From an uncultured bacterium (GTDB taxonomy: Bacteria; Bacillota; Clostridia; Lachnospirales; Lachnospiraceae): a stretch of DNA of 45,305 nucleotides. The number at the start of each line of letters is the position of its first letter. Position 1 is the stretch's first letter. Below the pieces are notes generated by a model that worked only from the letters and a program-made list of their open reading frames with translations, did not search any database and had not been told where the DNA came from. The stretch spans positions 1 to 45,305 of the forward strand of contig CANRVD010000018.1 of NCBI GenBank assembly GCA_947643145.1. Direction: 5' to 3'. Positions 9,634-18,068 of the stretch are shown piece after piece. The position numbers and the translations under genes are program-made.

Positions 9634-11562
9634 TTACTGTTCTTTAATAGTTCCTGATTTATACGCCTTTAGCAGCTTTCTCAAATCATCGATTCTTTCT
9701 AATATTTCTTCACCCTTGTCGGTATCCGATATATTAGCCCTGCTTTCAAGTTTTTCTACAAGCTGAATCTTTGGTGTTTGATTACTTTTTCCTGATATAA
9801 ATGGTTTATGTTCGGCAAGGCTTAGACTGTGTGAATCGTAAATCAAAGTGTATCCGGCAATTCCTGTCGCCTTCTGGTATGCTTTTGAAATTCCTCCGTC
9901 AATTACAAACAGCTTTCCGTCTGCTTTAACAGGGCTTTCTCCATTTTTAATCTTTACCGGAACATGTCCGTTAATGATATGTCCTCTGTTTTCGTCAATG
10001 CCAAACATATTTAAGATTCGGTCACATACTGCCACATCCTGCGAAAAAACATAATAGTCATTATAGCTCTCCTTATGCAGCTTTTCATCATCTATATAAT
10101 AACTTTCAAAAAACGCCATTTTATCCTTACCGAATAACGGGGAATTGGAGCCACACCACAAATACCACATAAAGTCACAGGCATACTCTTTTTCCTTTGT
10201 ATTATCATAAGAAAAATATGCCCTGTTCACTATTTCATCCAGCTTATCCAAAAGAATTTTTCCACTGTAACTTTTGCCATTTATATTCACGCTCTGCAGC
10301 TCTCCCTTTTCGTCCATAGGAATGCACCCATGAAAAAGCAAATTACTGTTACATACATTATACATAGAACCTTTCGCAAAAAGAAACTTAATATGCTCAT
10401 GCAGCTTTTCACTGTGCAAAAAAGAATTCGTAAGCACCGTCATAAGCTCTTTTTCTCCATCAGAAAGAACTAATGGGTTATCTGATTTCACAGTTGGGAA
10501 AAAATTGTCCTTCAACTTATAAACATTTCCACCAATTTCAACTGTATTGTCAGAAAAATTAATTTTTGCAAATAAACTACGCTGCTGCATTTCCCATTCC
10601 GGATATTTTGCCATAAGCTGGCCTTCCAGTTTAAGCTGGATTACCGTGATTGCCTTGTGCATTTTTGCGACAAGCTTCGCATCAACAGGATCATAGATAT
10701 TGTCGTCCAGTGTGTTTGGATAATAAAGCTTACATTCATCATCTTTGTAAGCCTCCGCTGCAAATACCGCCAGTGCACGCAGATTCAGCCCATAGCCATC
10801 CTCTAATACGTCAAAGTTATTATAACGCATGGCAATTCGGATTACATTGGCAATCAATGCCGGATTTCCTGATGCTGCGCCCATCCATGAGATATCATGA
10901 TTTCCCCACTGTATGTCTACATCATGCATAGACATCAATTCATCCATAATGATATCTGCTCTTGGACCTCTGTCATAAATATCACCGATGATATGAAGCT
11001 TGTCAATTGCCAGCGACTGAACCAGCCTGCATAATGAGATAATAAACTTTTCGTCAAGTTCCGTATCAATAATTGTATTAATAATTTCCTCGTAATAAAA
11101 ATCCTTATTGACATCATCCGTAACATTCAGCAATTCATCAAGAATATATACCAAATCTTTTGAAACACGTTTCCTCACTCTTGAACGGGTATATTTTGCT
11201 GATACGGATTCACAGATCAAAATCAGACGGTAAATCGTCAGCCTCTTCCATTCATCTGTAATCAGATTTCTGCCTGATAATGCTTTTATCTCCTTTTCCG
11301 GATAATATATCAGGCTGGCAAGAGCCTCACGCTCAGCGTTAGACACTGTCTTCCCAAAGACTAAATCAATTTTTTTCTTAATGATTCCTGACGCACTTTT
11401 CAGCATATGCAAAAAAGCTTCATATTCACCATGTAAGTCACTGAAAAAATATTCCGTACCCTTTGGCAGACTGCGTATTGCCGACAAATTTACCATTTCA
11501 CTTGCCACACTATCAATGGTGGGATACTCCTTTGCAAGAAGTTTTAAATATTTATTATCCAT
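9634..11562 (-). CDS. fbp: Fructose-1,6-bisphosphatase class III
   Basis: A 642-residue enzyme that hydrolyses fructose-1,6-bisphosphate to fructose-6-phosphate in gluconeogenesis. It is the Firmicutes class III type, with the calcineurin-like metallophosphatase motifs SDLHGEYEAF near residue 38, GDIYDRGPRAD, WGNHDISWMG and NGHVPVK. Length fits the family (about 640-670). The start at 11562 (MDNKYLKLLA) is supported by AAGGG six bases upstream. A longer reading from 11601 has no such site and runs into an inverted repeat. It lies downstream of ptsI, separated by 125 bases with two hairpins. Its place next to PTS genes suggests control of flux between PTS sugar entry and gluconeogenesis. Confidence 0.95.
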   Translation of the reverse strand: MDNKYLKLLAKEYPTIDSVASEMVNLSAIRSLPKGTEYFFSDLHGEYEAFLHMLKSASGIIKKKIDLVFGKTVSNAEREALASLIYYPEKEIKALSGRNLITDEWKRLTIYRLILICESVSAKYTRSRVRKRVSKDLVYILDELLNVTDDVNKDFYYEEIINTIIDTELDEKFIISLCRLVQSLAIDKLHIIGDIYDRGPRADIIMDELMSMHDVDIQWGNHDISWMGAASGNPALIANVIRIAMRYNNFDVLEDGYGLNLRALAVFAAEAYKDDECKLYYPNTLDDNIYDPVDAKLVAKMHKAITVIQLKLEGQLMAKYPEWEMQQRSLFAKINFSDNTVEIGGNVYKLKDNFFPTVKSDNPLVLSDGEKELMTVLTNSFLHSEKLHEHIKFLFAKGSMYNVCNSNLLFHGCIPMDEKGELQSVNINGKSYSGKILLDKLDEIVNRAYFSYDNTKEKEYACDFMWYLWCGSNSPLFGKDKMAFFESYYIDDEKLHKESYNDYYVFSQDVAVCDRILNMFGIDENRGHIINGHVPVKIKNGESPVKADGKLFVIDGGISKAYQKATGIAGYTLIYDSHSLSLAEHKPFISGKSNQTPKIQLVEKLESRANISDTDKGEEILERIDDLRKLLKAYKSGTIKEQ

Positions 11563-11590
11563 ATCAATCCCTTCATATTGAGAAATATCC

Positions 11591-11624
11591 CACAAAACCA
11601 AAAATACTTTCTGGTCTTGTGGGA
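11591..11624. repeat. Hairpin between ptsI and fbp
   Basis: CCCACAAaACC pairs with GGTcTTGTGGG around AAAAATACTTTCT. It lies upstream of the fbp ribosome site and may act as a weak terminator or processing site between ptsI and fbp. Confidence 0.5.
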
Positions 11625-11643
11625 ATCACTTGTCACTATTGCC

Positions 11644-11680
11644 AGCAATAGAAATCAGGCTTCGATAAATTTCTATTGCT
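11644..11680 (-). repeat. 3'-end hairpin repeat (AGAAAT-GAAG-ATTTCT), copy 1
   Basis: On the minus strand AGCAATAGAAAT pairs perfectly with ATTTCTATTGCT around a loop containing CGAAG. It begins eight bases after the ptsI stop. Related copies lie after pcrA (24999-25028) and after the first leader-bearing protein (36592-36622), all in the same orientation relative to the gene before them. Confidence 0.65.
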
Positions 11681-11687
11681 TAAAAAG

Positions 11688-13307
11688 TTATTTACTTAAA
11701 TCGCAATCTCTGATTGCAGCTCTGACTGCCAGAATTCTGGAAGGGCTAACCGATAATTCATCCACGCCCATGCGCAAAAATGTCTCGGTCAGGGTCGTGT
11801 CTGCTCCCAGTTCTCCACAAATTCCTACCCATGCCCCACCCTTATGTCCATTCTCAACCGTCATCTGAATTGCACGCAGGACTGCTGGATGATGGGCATC
11901 ATAGAAGGAATCCAAACGTGGATTCTGACGGTCAATCGCCAGTGTATACTGCGTTAAATCATTTGTACCAATCGAGAAGAAATCCACTTCTTTACCTAAC
12001 TCTTCCGTCAACCATACGGCAGCCGGCGTTTCAATCATAACACCTAACTCCACATCACCGTACTGGAAGCCCTGCTCGTCTAATTCCTTCTTAACCTCTG
12101 CCACAATTTCCTTAATCCGTCTTACCTCATCCACAGAAATAATCATCGGAAACATAATCGAAATATTTCCATAGTAGCTGGCACGGTAGATTGCACGAAG
12201 CTGTGTTTTGAAGATATCCGGCTGCTCCAGACAGATACGGATTGCACGGTATCCCATAGCCGGATTGTCCTCATGTGCCAGATTAAAGTAATCAACCTGC
12301 TTATCGGCACCAATATCCAAAGTACGGATGATTACCTTTTTCCCAGCCATCGTCTGCACAACAGAGCGGTAAGCATTAAACTGATCTTCCTCTGTTGGGA
12401 ATGTATCTGACTCCAGATACAAAAATTCGGAACGGAATAACCCAATTCCAGCCGCATCATTCTGCAATACAGATGGCACATCTCCTACACCTCCAATATT
12501 AGCGTAGAGTTTTATTTCCCTGCCATCCTTTGTAACATTAGGCTTTCCTTTCAGCTCCTGCAGCAGGCGGAGTTTTTCCTTTTCCTCATCCTGCTTCCGG
12601 CGGTATTTCTCTAACGTTTCCTCATCCGGGTCAACATACAGAACACCTTCAAATCCATCAACAATTCCGAGATGTCCATCAATATCTTTGCTGTAGTCCA
12701 CACCAATCAATGCCGGAATATTCATTGTTCTTGCCAGTATTGCCGTATGGGAATTCGTAGAGCCATACCGCGTCACAAACGATAACAGAAGCGACTTATC
12801 AAGCTGAACCGTCTCAGATGGCGCTAAATCCTCTGCCACCAAAATTACAGGTTCGTTACTGCTGATCCCTGCTTCCTCTGCCCCTTGCAGTGCAGAAATC
12901 ACACGGTTACTAATGTCTTTTACATCAGCGGCTCTTGCCTTCATGTAATCATCATCCATTGCCGCGAACATTTCTGAAAAATTGTCTCCGGTCACTGCTA
13001 CCGCATACTCTGCATTGACCGTTTGTGTCTGAATCATATTGATAACAGACTCCTGATAATCCAAATCATCTAACATCATCTGATGTACTTCAAAAATCGC
13101 TGCACTGGCCTCTCCTACTTCCTTGGCTGCCTTATCGTAAAGCACACCAAGCTGTGCCTTCGCTTTCTCCGTTGCTTCCTCATAACGCTTAATCTCAGCA
13201 TCCGTATCAGAAATCTTTGTCCTTTTTACTACCTGATCATTTTTTTTATAAATAGATAGGCGCCCTATAGCAACCCCTCCAAATACAGATTTTCCTTCCA
13301 ACTTCAT
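11688..13307 (-). CDS. ptsI: PTS enzyme I (phosphoenolpyruvate-protein phosphotransferase)
   Basis: A 539-residue cytoplasmic enzyme that takes phosphate from PEP and passes it to HPr, the first step of all PTS sugar uptake. The phosphorylated histidine lies in GSTNSHTAILART (near residue 186). The C-terminal PEP-binding TIM barrel has GIGLFRSEFLY, MIETPAAVW, FSIGTNDLTQYTLAIDR and the catalytic cysteine in GICGELGAD. It is slightly shorter than the common ~570 residues but all functional blocks are present. No HPr gene adjoins it, so HPr must be encoded elsewhere. GGAGGAGG lies upstream of the start. It is downstream of the EIICBA gene but separated by a 166-bp inverted-repeat element, so it may have its own promoter. 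Confidence 0.95.
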   Translation of the reverse strand: MKLEGKSVFGGVAIGRLSIYKKNDQVVKRTKISDTDAEIKRYEEATEKAKAQLGVLYDKAAKEVGEASAAIFEVHQMMLDDLDYQESVINMIQTQTVNAEYAVAVTGDNFSEMFAAMDDDYMKARAADVKDISNRVISALQGAEEAGISSNEPVILVAEDLAPSETVQLDKSLLLSFVTRYGSTNSHTAILARTMNIPALIGVDYSKDIDGHLGIVDGFEGVLYVDPDEETLEKYRRKQDEEKEKLRLLQELKGKPNVTKDGREIKLYANIGGVGDVPSVLQNDAAGIGLFRSEFLYLESDTFPTEEDQFNAYRSVVQTMAGKKVIIRTLDIGADKQVDYFNLAHEDNPAMGYRAIRICLEQPDIFKTQLRAIYRASYYGNISIMFPMIISVDEVRRIKEIVAEVKKELDEQGFQYGDVELGVMIETPAAVWLTEELGKEVDFFSIGTNDLTQYTLAIDRQNPRLDSFYDAHHPAVLRAIQMTVENGHKGGAWVGICGELGADTTLTETFLRMGVDELSVSPSRILAVRAAIRDCDLSK

Positions 13308-13414
13308 AAACCGTCAATCCTCCTCCCTGCTTTCTGCTTTTTGAACTGTTACTATTTTTTATCACTCTCTTCTGGTAATTTCATAAAACTGCCAATTACT
13401 TAATATTCGTTGTA

Positions 13415-13580
13415 CTAGTGTACTGACACGTTTATATTTAGCTAAACTTCCTTGCCTATTTTCCTGATAGCACTATTCCCCAAGCCTCAGCGTAGCCCGC
13501 TACGCCTGCGTTTGTGAAACAGCACTCTCAGAAAAATATTCTGCGAAATTCAGCTAAATATAATGCGGTCAGTACACTAG
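13415..13580. mobile_element. CTAG-ended inverted-repeat element, MITE-like (complete)
   Basis: A 166-bp noncoding element with terminal inverted repeats. CTAGTGTACTGAC plus TATTTAGCT on the left is matched by AGCTAAATA plus GTCAGTACACTAG on the right. The interior can fold too (AGCGTAG-CCCG-CTACGCC). It fills most of the 281-bp gap between ptsI and mtlA. CTCAGAAAAATATTCTGCG (13527-13545) recurs exactly, inverted, at 45287-45305. Just outside its left end is ACTTAATATTCGTTGTA, which resembles the arm of that second copy. No transposase gene or clear target duplication was seen. Confidence 0.7.
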
Positions 13581-13588
13581 ATTATGTA

Positions 13589-15475
13589 TTACCTTAGTTG
13601 TTCTAAAATCCATGCAATATCATTGGTCGTTTTCATCTTCTCTAACACATCTTCATCCTCCAATGCTGCACAAATCTTTTGCAGCAAATCAAGGTGCTCA
13701 TCACCAATTCCTGCAATGCCAAATACCAGTTGTGCCTTTTCCTCGCCAAAGTCTACACCTTCTGGATACTGTACCAGCACAATTCCTGTCTTTTTCACAG
13801 AACCCTTTGCCTCTGACGTACCATGCGGAATCGCCAATCCCATTCCCATATAGGTAGTAACCAACTTCTCACGCTCAAGCATTGCATCAACATAAGCCTC
13901 ATCAACACACCCCTGTTTCACCAATAGTTTTCCTGCTGCCTGGATTGCCTCCTCCTTTGACACTGGTGACTGATTTAATCTGATACCTTTTTCATCAATC
14001 ACCTTTTTCTTAGAAGCATCTTCTTTTGTTTCTTCCTTGATAGCGGCTGTTTCAGCCTGTACTGCTCCAGATGAAGCATTCTCGTTTGCAAGCTGCTCAT
14101 ATAAAGCATCCAACGACGGGTCTGCCAGGAAATTTCCAATCGTAATCAGCTTTGCCTGCGGCGCTGACTTTCTCGCACGGTCAGCAAGTGTAGTCTGCAC
14201 CACTGCCACATCACAATCTGACGGGATATTATCCACAGAGGTATTTTTAACGATAATCTCTGGACGGACGTTCTTTAAACGGTTACGGAATTTGGTAGCT
14301 CCCATTGCAGAAGAACCCATTCCTGCATCACAGGCAAAAATAATTTTCCTGATAGCGGAAGAATTCACAGAAACATCCCCCTGCACCGCCTGCCCCTTAG
14401 AATGGGCCTTCATTTGATGCATCTGGTCCTGTGCATCCGACAAACTTCCTTTTTTGCCATCTGTTAATTTGATAATTGGTGCAGCAACTAAAAACGATAC
14501 CACTGTCGCAAACAATACGCCTATAATAGTAAATACCATCTTATCCTTTGGTGCCATGGACAAAAATGCAATAATAGACCCTGGTGAGGACGTTGCCTTC
14601 AGTCCACAGCCTGTCAGCGAGAAAAATGCAATCGAACAGATGTTACCTACAATCGGAGCAATAATCACAATGGGATTCATCAGGATATACGGAAAATAAA
14701 TCTCATGAATTCCTCCAAAGAAATGGATAATTACTGCACCTGGTGCAGACTGCTTTGTGGTCTTGTCTCTCGCAAAGAAGCAGTATGCCAGTAATACTCC
14801 AAGCCCTGGTCCCGGATTTGCTTCTAACATATACATGATAGACTGTCCTGCTGCCTCTGCCTGTGCAGAACCGATTGGTGTAAATATACCATGATTTATA
14901 GCATTATTCAAGAACAATACTTTCGCCGGCTCTACAAAAACTGCAACTAACGGAAGCAGGCTGTGATGAATCAAAATTTCTACCCCGGCTGACAATACAC
15001 TTAAAATCGCTGTCATAACCGGTCCAATTATAAAGTATCCAAGAATTGCAACAATCATACCAAGAATACCAACCGAAAAATTATTGATTAGCATTTCGAA
15101 ACCTGTTGGCATATGGCCATCCATAATTTCATCAAACTTTTTAATAACCCAGCCTGCAAAAGGGCCAATTATCATAGCTCCCATTAACATTGTCTGGCCT
15201 TCTGAACCACCAACACCGGCGATACAGCCCATAATAGCAATCGCTCCCATGACACGTCCTCTGTCTCCTCCTACCAGCGCACCGCCTGTAGAAGCAACCA
15301 GTACTGGAAGCAAATATGTAAGTATATATGGATGAATGGATGCCAGACCTTCATTTGGTATCCATCCGTCTGCAATAAATAATGCTGTAATAAGTCCCCA
15401 TGCGATAAATGCACCAATATTCGGCATTACCATAGAGGACAGAAACTTACCAAATTTTTGTACCCCATTTTTCAT
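13589..15475 (-). CDS. mtlA: Mannitol-type PTS permease EIICBA
   Basis: A 628-residue fused sugar transporter that imports a hexitol, most likely mannitol, and phosphorylates it. Residues ~1-340 are the membrane EIIC domain with the GGIHEIYFPY motif characteristic of mannitol permeases. The EIIB domain has its phospho-cysteine in FACDAGMGSSAMG (near residue 384). An alanine/glutamate-rich linker follows, then EIIA with the active histidine in LAIPHGT. The C-B-A domain order and length match E. coli MtlA (637). GAGGT lies six bases before the ATG. Mannitol-1-phosphate dehydrogenase (mtlD) and an MtlR-type regulator are absent. Instead a zinc dehydrogenase and a DeoR regulator lie upstream, so the natural substrate may be another hexitol. 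Confidence 0.93.
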   Translation of the reverse strand: MKNGVQKFGKFLSSMVMPNIGAFIAWGLITALFIADGWIPNEGLASIHPYILTYLLPVLVASTGGALVGGDRGRVMGAIAIMGCIAGVGGSEGQTMLMGAMIIGPFAGWVIKKFDEIMDGHMPTGFEMLINNFSVGILGMIVAILGYFIIGPVMTAILSVLSAGVEILIHHSLLPLVAVFVEPAKVLFLNNAINHGIFTPIGSAQAEAAGQSIMYMLEANPGPGLGVLLAYCFFARDKTTKQSAPGAVIIHFFGGIHEIYFPYILMNPIVIIAPIVGNICSIAFFSLTGCGLKATSSPGSIIAFLSMAPKDKMVFTIIGVLFATVVSFLVAAPIIKLTDGKKGSLSDAQDQMHQMKAHSKGQAVQGDVSVNSSAIRKIIFACDAGMGSSAMGATKFRNRLKNVRPEIIVKNTSVDNIPSDCDVAVVQTTLADRARKSAPQAKLITIGNFLADPSLDALYEQLANENASSGAVQAETAAIKEETKEDASKKKVIDEKGIRLNQSPVSKEEAIQAAGKLLVKQGCVDEAYVDAMLEREKLVTTYMGMGLAIPHGTSEAKGSVKKTGIVLVQYPEGVDFGEEKAQLVFGIAGIGDEHLDLLQKICAALEDEDVLEKMKTTNDIAWILEQLR

Positions 15476-15485
15476 ACTTTTACCT

Positions 15486-15521
15486 CATTTCTGCAAGGGG
15501 AACTTTATTCCCCTTTGCCTT
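15486..15521 (-). repeat. 5'-leader hairpin repeat, copy 2
   Basis: On the minus strand AAGGGGAA-TAAAG-TTCCCCTT is followed by GCAGAAATG, 10-50 bases before the mtlA start. It matches the hairpin at 39204-39238, with stem changes that keep pairing. Homology seems to extend upstream through a shared CCGACA-AAA segment. Confidence 0.65.
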
Positions 15522-15677
15522 ATTGATTCTAATGTTTTTGCCACAGTGCCGACAGAAACAAAGCTATCAGAGGAACGCCTGTTTTGCATTCTTCTTAGAA
15601 ATAATTTAGATTTTCCTTGGCACGGTTCTTTCGTGCGAACCATGCATTCAGATTATCTCTGGAAATCTTCTTTTCTT

Positions 15678-15785
15678 ACACACTTTTCAACATGCCGGCA
15701 CAAACAATGGAAGAATGCTGCTTTGCAGCAAGTCCGCTTCTGCGGACGTTTCTTCCCGTGTGAATGGTCTTTTCATTCACACTTT
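15678..15785 (-). repeat. Multi-hairpin 3' repeat, copy 1
   Basis: Directly abutting the DeoR stop codon on the minus strand are hairpins GTGTGAATG/CATTCACAC, GTCCGC/GCGGAC and GCTGC/GCAGC, then a GCCGGC block. It is nearly the same as 32552-32676, which also begins at a stop codon. With the leader hairpin and unassigned AT-rich sequence it fills the 310-bp gap between the DeoR gene and mtlA. Confidence 0.75.
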
Positions 15786-16547
15786 TCAAAGTAAATGCAC
15801 CCCAGCCTTTTCACATTCTATCTGAAAATCCCTGGAAACATTCTTATCTGAAATCACCATACTCGCCTCCCCCAGTTGACAGATATGAAAGGTACTCTTT
15901 TTATCAATTTTGGAAGAATCCATCAATATAATTTTTTCAGCAGATTGCTGCAGCACAGCCCGTTTTAAATAAGACTCCATTAAAACTTCACAGGAAAAAC
16001 CACCATCCTCTGCATAACTGGTAACCCCAAGAAATGCCATATCAAAATTAACCATTTTCGCTGACTCAACTGCCTGTATGCCGCACACACTCAGACTGTA
16101 CCGATTCAGCTCTCCCCCAAAAAGCACTACAGTAGGATGCTTTAGTTTTGATAATTCCATCACACAGGTCAGACTGGTTGTAAAGATAAAATTCGGCTGG
16201 TCTGGCCAGATTTTTGCCAGTTCTGTTGTCGTACTTCCCGAATCCAGAAAAACCGACGTATTCGGTTTAATCAGTAATTTTGCCTTTTCAACAATATTTT
16301 CTTTCTCCGTAACATTGCGCACAGACCGTCTGCTGATATAATCATCTGTTCCAAGAACTACCTCAACCGATTTTGCACCTCCGTGAATGCGGACAATTTT
16401 TTTTGCCTCATCCAAAGATTTCAAATCTGTACGCAATGTCATCGGAGATACACTGGAAAACTGTTTTTCCAATTGTGCAAATGTAATATTACCTTTTTCA
16501 TTCACGAAGTCTACAATCGCATTCCTGCGCTGTTCCATTGTATCCAT
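15786..16547 (-). CDS. DeoR/GlpR family transcriptional regulator
   Basis: A 253-residue repressor-type protein. Residues ~5-60 form a DeoR winged helix-turn-helix (MTLRTDLKSLDEAKKIVRIHGGAK). Residues ~75-235 form the DeoR sugar-phosphate sensor domain, with FLDSGSTTTELA and the C-terminal LMDSSKIDKKSTF region. Such regulators release DNA on binding a phosphorylated sugar. The gene starts four bases after the stop of the zinc dehydrogenase and has GAGG eight bases before the ATG, so both are one transcript. It probably controls the dehydrogenase and the downstream EIICBA gene. The stop codon is fused to a multi-hairpin repeat. Confidence 0.92.
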   Translation of the reverse strand: MDTMEQRRNAIVDFVNEKGNITFAQLEKQFSSVSPMTLRTDLKSLDEAKKIVRIHGGAKSVEVVLGTDDYISRRSVRNVTEKENIVEKAKLLIKPNTSVFLDSGSTTTELAKIWPDQPNFIFTTSLTCVMELSKLKHPTVVLFGGELNRYSLSVCGIQAVESAKMVNFDMAFLGVTSYAEDGGFSCEVLMESYLKRAVLQQSAEKIILMDSSKIDKKSTFHICQLGEASMVISDKNVSRDFQIECEKAGVHLL

Positions 16548-16551
16548 ATCA

Positions 16552-17814
16552 TCAATCCTCTACAAAATTATTCAGTAAATATTCCTCTGCTTCCGGACAC
16601 CACAATCCCTTGTTTGCATCCAGAATATCAGCCAAGGCATGAAAACGCTCATCCTCTGCACCCTTCGCACGGAAATCCTCCAATGCAGTCAGCGGCATAT
16701 TCAGATGCGTGTAAATCAGCTTCTTTCCGCCCGGAATCTTAGGCAGGTTCCGTGTAGTTTCTGCTGCTGCGTCCAAACCACCAACATGTGTAACCATAAC
16801 TGCCGGATTAATCCTCTTTGCTGCTGTCAGTTCCAAAGATTCAATCATATCTGCTGTATTTCCGCCTGTCGTGCCCATAACATGTGTTGAATTATAATGT
16901 ACATCATAGAAATTCAACTTTGCACCAAACTGGGTATCGGTAGGTCCTGCAAAAAAGTTCAGACAACCGTCTCTGCCCAGTACCCCGCTGCTCTGTTCAA
17001 CTACTGCTGCCACAGGAGCATAGCAAAGTACATCATCAAATCCTGTTCCACCGGTCATTTCGCGAAGTCCTGCAACCGGGTCTTCCATATTACCAGTATT
17101 GACAAAATGAAGCTCAATGCCATCTGCCTTTGCTTCCTCTACTGGAAACAGCTCCTCTGCCCGCTTCAGCCTGTCTTCATTAACATCTGTTACCACTACC
17201 ATAGAAGGACGTACATCTCTGTGAAGTGCATAAGTTAATGCTCCCAGTCCCATAGGACCTGCACCGGCCATAATTGCCAGTTTTCCGCCCTCTTTAATTC
17301 CCATCTCATGATGGTAAACTCCCATCTTAGTATGGTAGGCGGCGTTAAATGCACCGATACTGCATGACATTGGCTCTGCCAAAGAAGCCTCATAGTATGC
17401 GCGGCCCTTATACTCTAACAGGCAGCCTAATTCCATTACTTCAGCAGGAATGATACAATATGTACAGTCCCCGCCAAAAAATTCATAAGAATATCCCGGG
17501 CTCCACATCGTCCCCTTGTAGTTCAGTGCTGGCTGTAGTGTGAACTTCATACCAGGCTTAAATTTATCCTGATGTAAAACCCCCACCTTTACAATATCAC
17601 CTGCAAACTCGTGTCCCATAATTGCCGGATGCTCTGCTACGTCCTCATGTACACGCTTATGCTGTGTACCCAGAATGGCGCATTTGTATGTAGACATACA
17701 TATACTGTCTGATACTACCTTCACCAAGATTTCATCATCCTTAATCTCCGGTAATTCAAACTCATCCATCCTCAAATCATTTGCTCCATGAAGTCTTACT
17801 GCTTTTGTTTTCAT
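16552..17814 (-). CDS. Zinc-binding alcohol/sugar-phosphate dehydrogenase (SorE/YggP-like)
   Basis: A 420-residue medium-chain dehydrogenase. The catalytic domain has the GHEFAGDIVKVG motif near residue 67. The Rossmann domain has AGAGPMGLGALTYAL near residue 180. It resembles the L-sorbose-1-phosphate reductase/YggP group, which interconverts sugar phosphates and hexitol phosphates. Beside a hexitol PTS permease it is the likely first catabolic enzyme, oxidising the imported hexitol phosphate to a ketose phosphate; the exact substrate is inference. In E. coli, yggP likewise lies beside a mannitol-type PTS (cmtAB). GGAGAG precedes the ATG. It is the first gene after a perfect consensus promoter and forms an operon with deoR. 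Confidence 0.85.
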   Translation of the reverse strand: MKTKAVRLHGANDLRMDEFELPEIKDDEILVKVVSDSICMSTYKCAILGTQHKRVHEDVAEHPAIMGHEFAGDIVKVGVLHQDKFKPGMKFTLQPALNYKGTMWSPGYSYEFFGGDCTYCIIPAEVMELGCLLEYKGRAYYEASLAEPMSCSIGAFNAAYHTKMGVYHHEMGIKEGGKLAIMAGAGPMGLGALTYALHRDVRPSMVVVTDVNEDRLKRAEELFPVEEAKADGIELHFVNTGNMEDPVAGLREMTGGTGFDDVLCYAPVAAVVEQSSGVLGRDGCLNFFAGPTDTQFGAKLNFYDVHYNSTHVMGTTGGNTADMIESLELTAAKRINPAVMVTHVGGLDAAAETTRNLPKIPGGKKLIYTHLNMPLTALEDFRAKGAEDERFHALADILDANKGLWCPEAEEYLLNNFVED

Positions 17815-17845
17815 TTCAAAAACTCTCCTTTCTATTTTTAGATTA

Positions 17846-17921
17846 TTTTGTTTTATTCCAACAGTTATATTTTTGTTTTAAAAGTTTTTATTATTATATC
17901 AACAACTTTATCCCCTGTCAA
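17846..17921 (-). promoter_or_regulatory. Consensus promoter and candidate operator of the hexitol operon
   Basis: On the minus strand TTGACA (17916-17921), 17 bases, then TATAAT (17893-17898) is a perfect sigma-A promoter. Between it and the gene are two direct copies of TTTTGTTTTA on the plus strand (17846-17855, 17871-17880), 25 bp apart. These are candidate binding sites for the DeoR regulator or a carbon-control protein. The operator role is inference. Confidence 0.85.
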
Positions 17922-18005
17922 CACTTTTATTTCAAAAACAAAGCCATTATTAATGCTGTTTTTGTGGATTATGTTTAGAACAGCCTTAATATAGTAAATT
18001 TCCAT

Positions 18006-18038
18006 TCAAAAAAGGCCAGCCATTTACTGACCAGCCTT
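18006..18038 (-). terminator. Intrinsic terminator after the HAD gene
   Basis: On the minus strand AAGGCTGG pairs with CTGGCCTT (two G-T pairs) around an 11-base loop and is followed by TTTT. It lies about 30 bases after the HAD gene stop. Confidence 0.7.
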
Positions 18039-18068
18039 CTGTTGCTTTTTTTAATTACAGGGTTCCAT

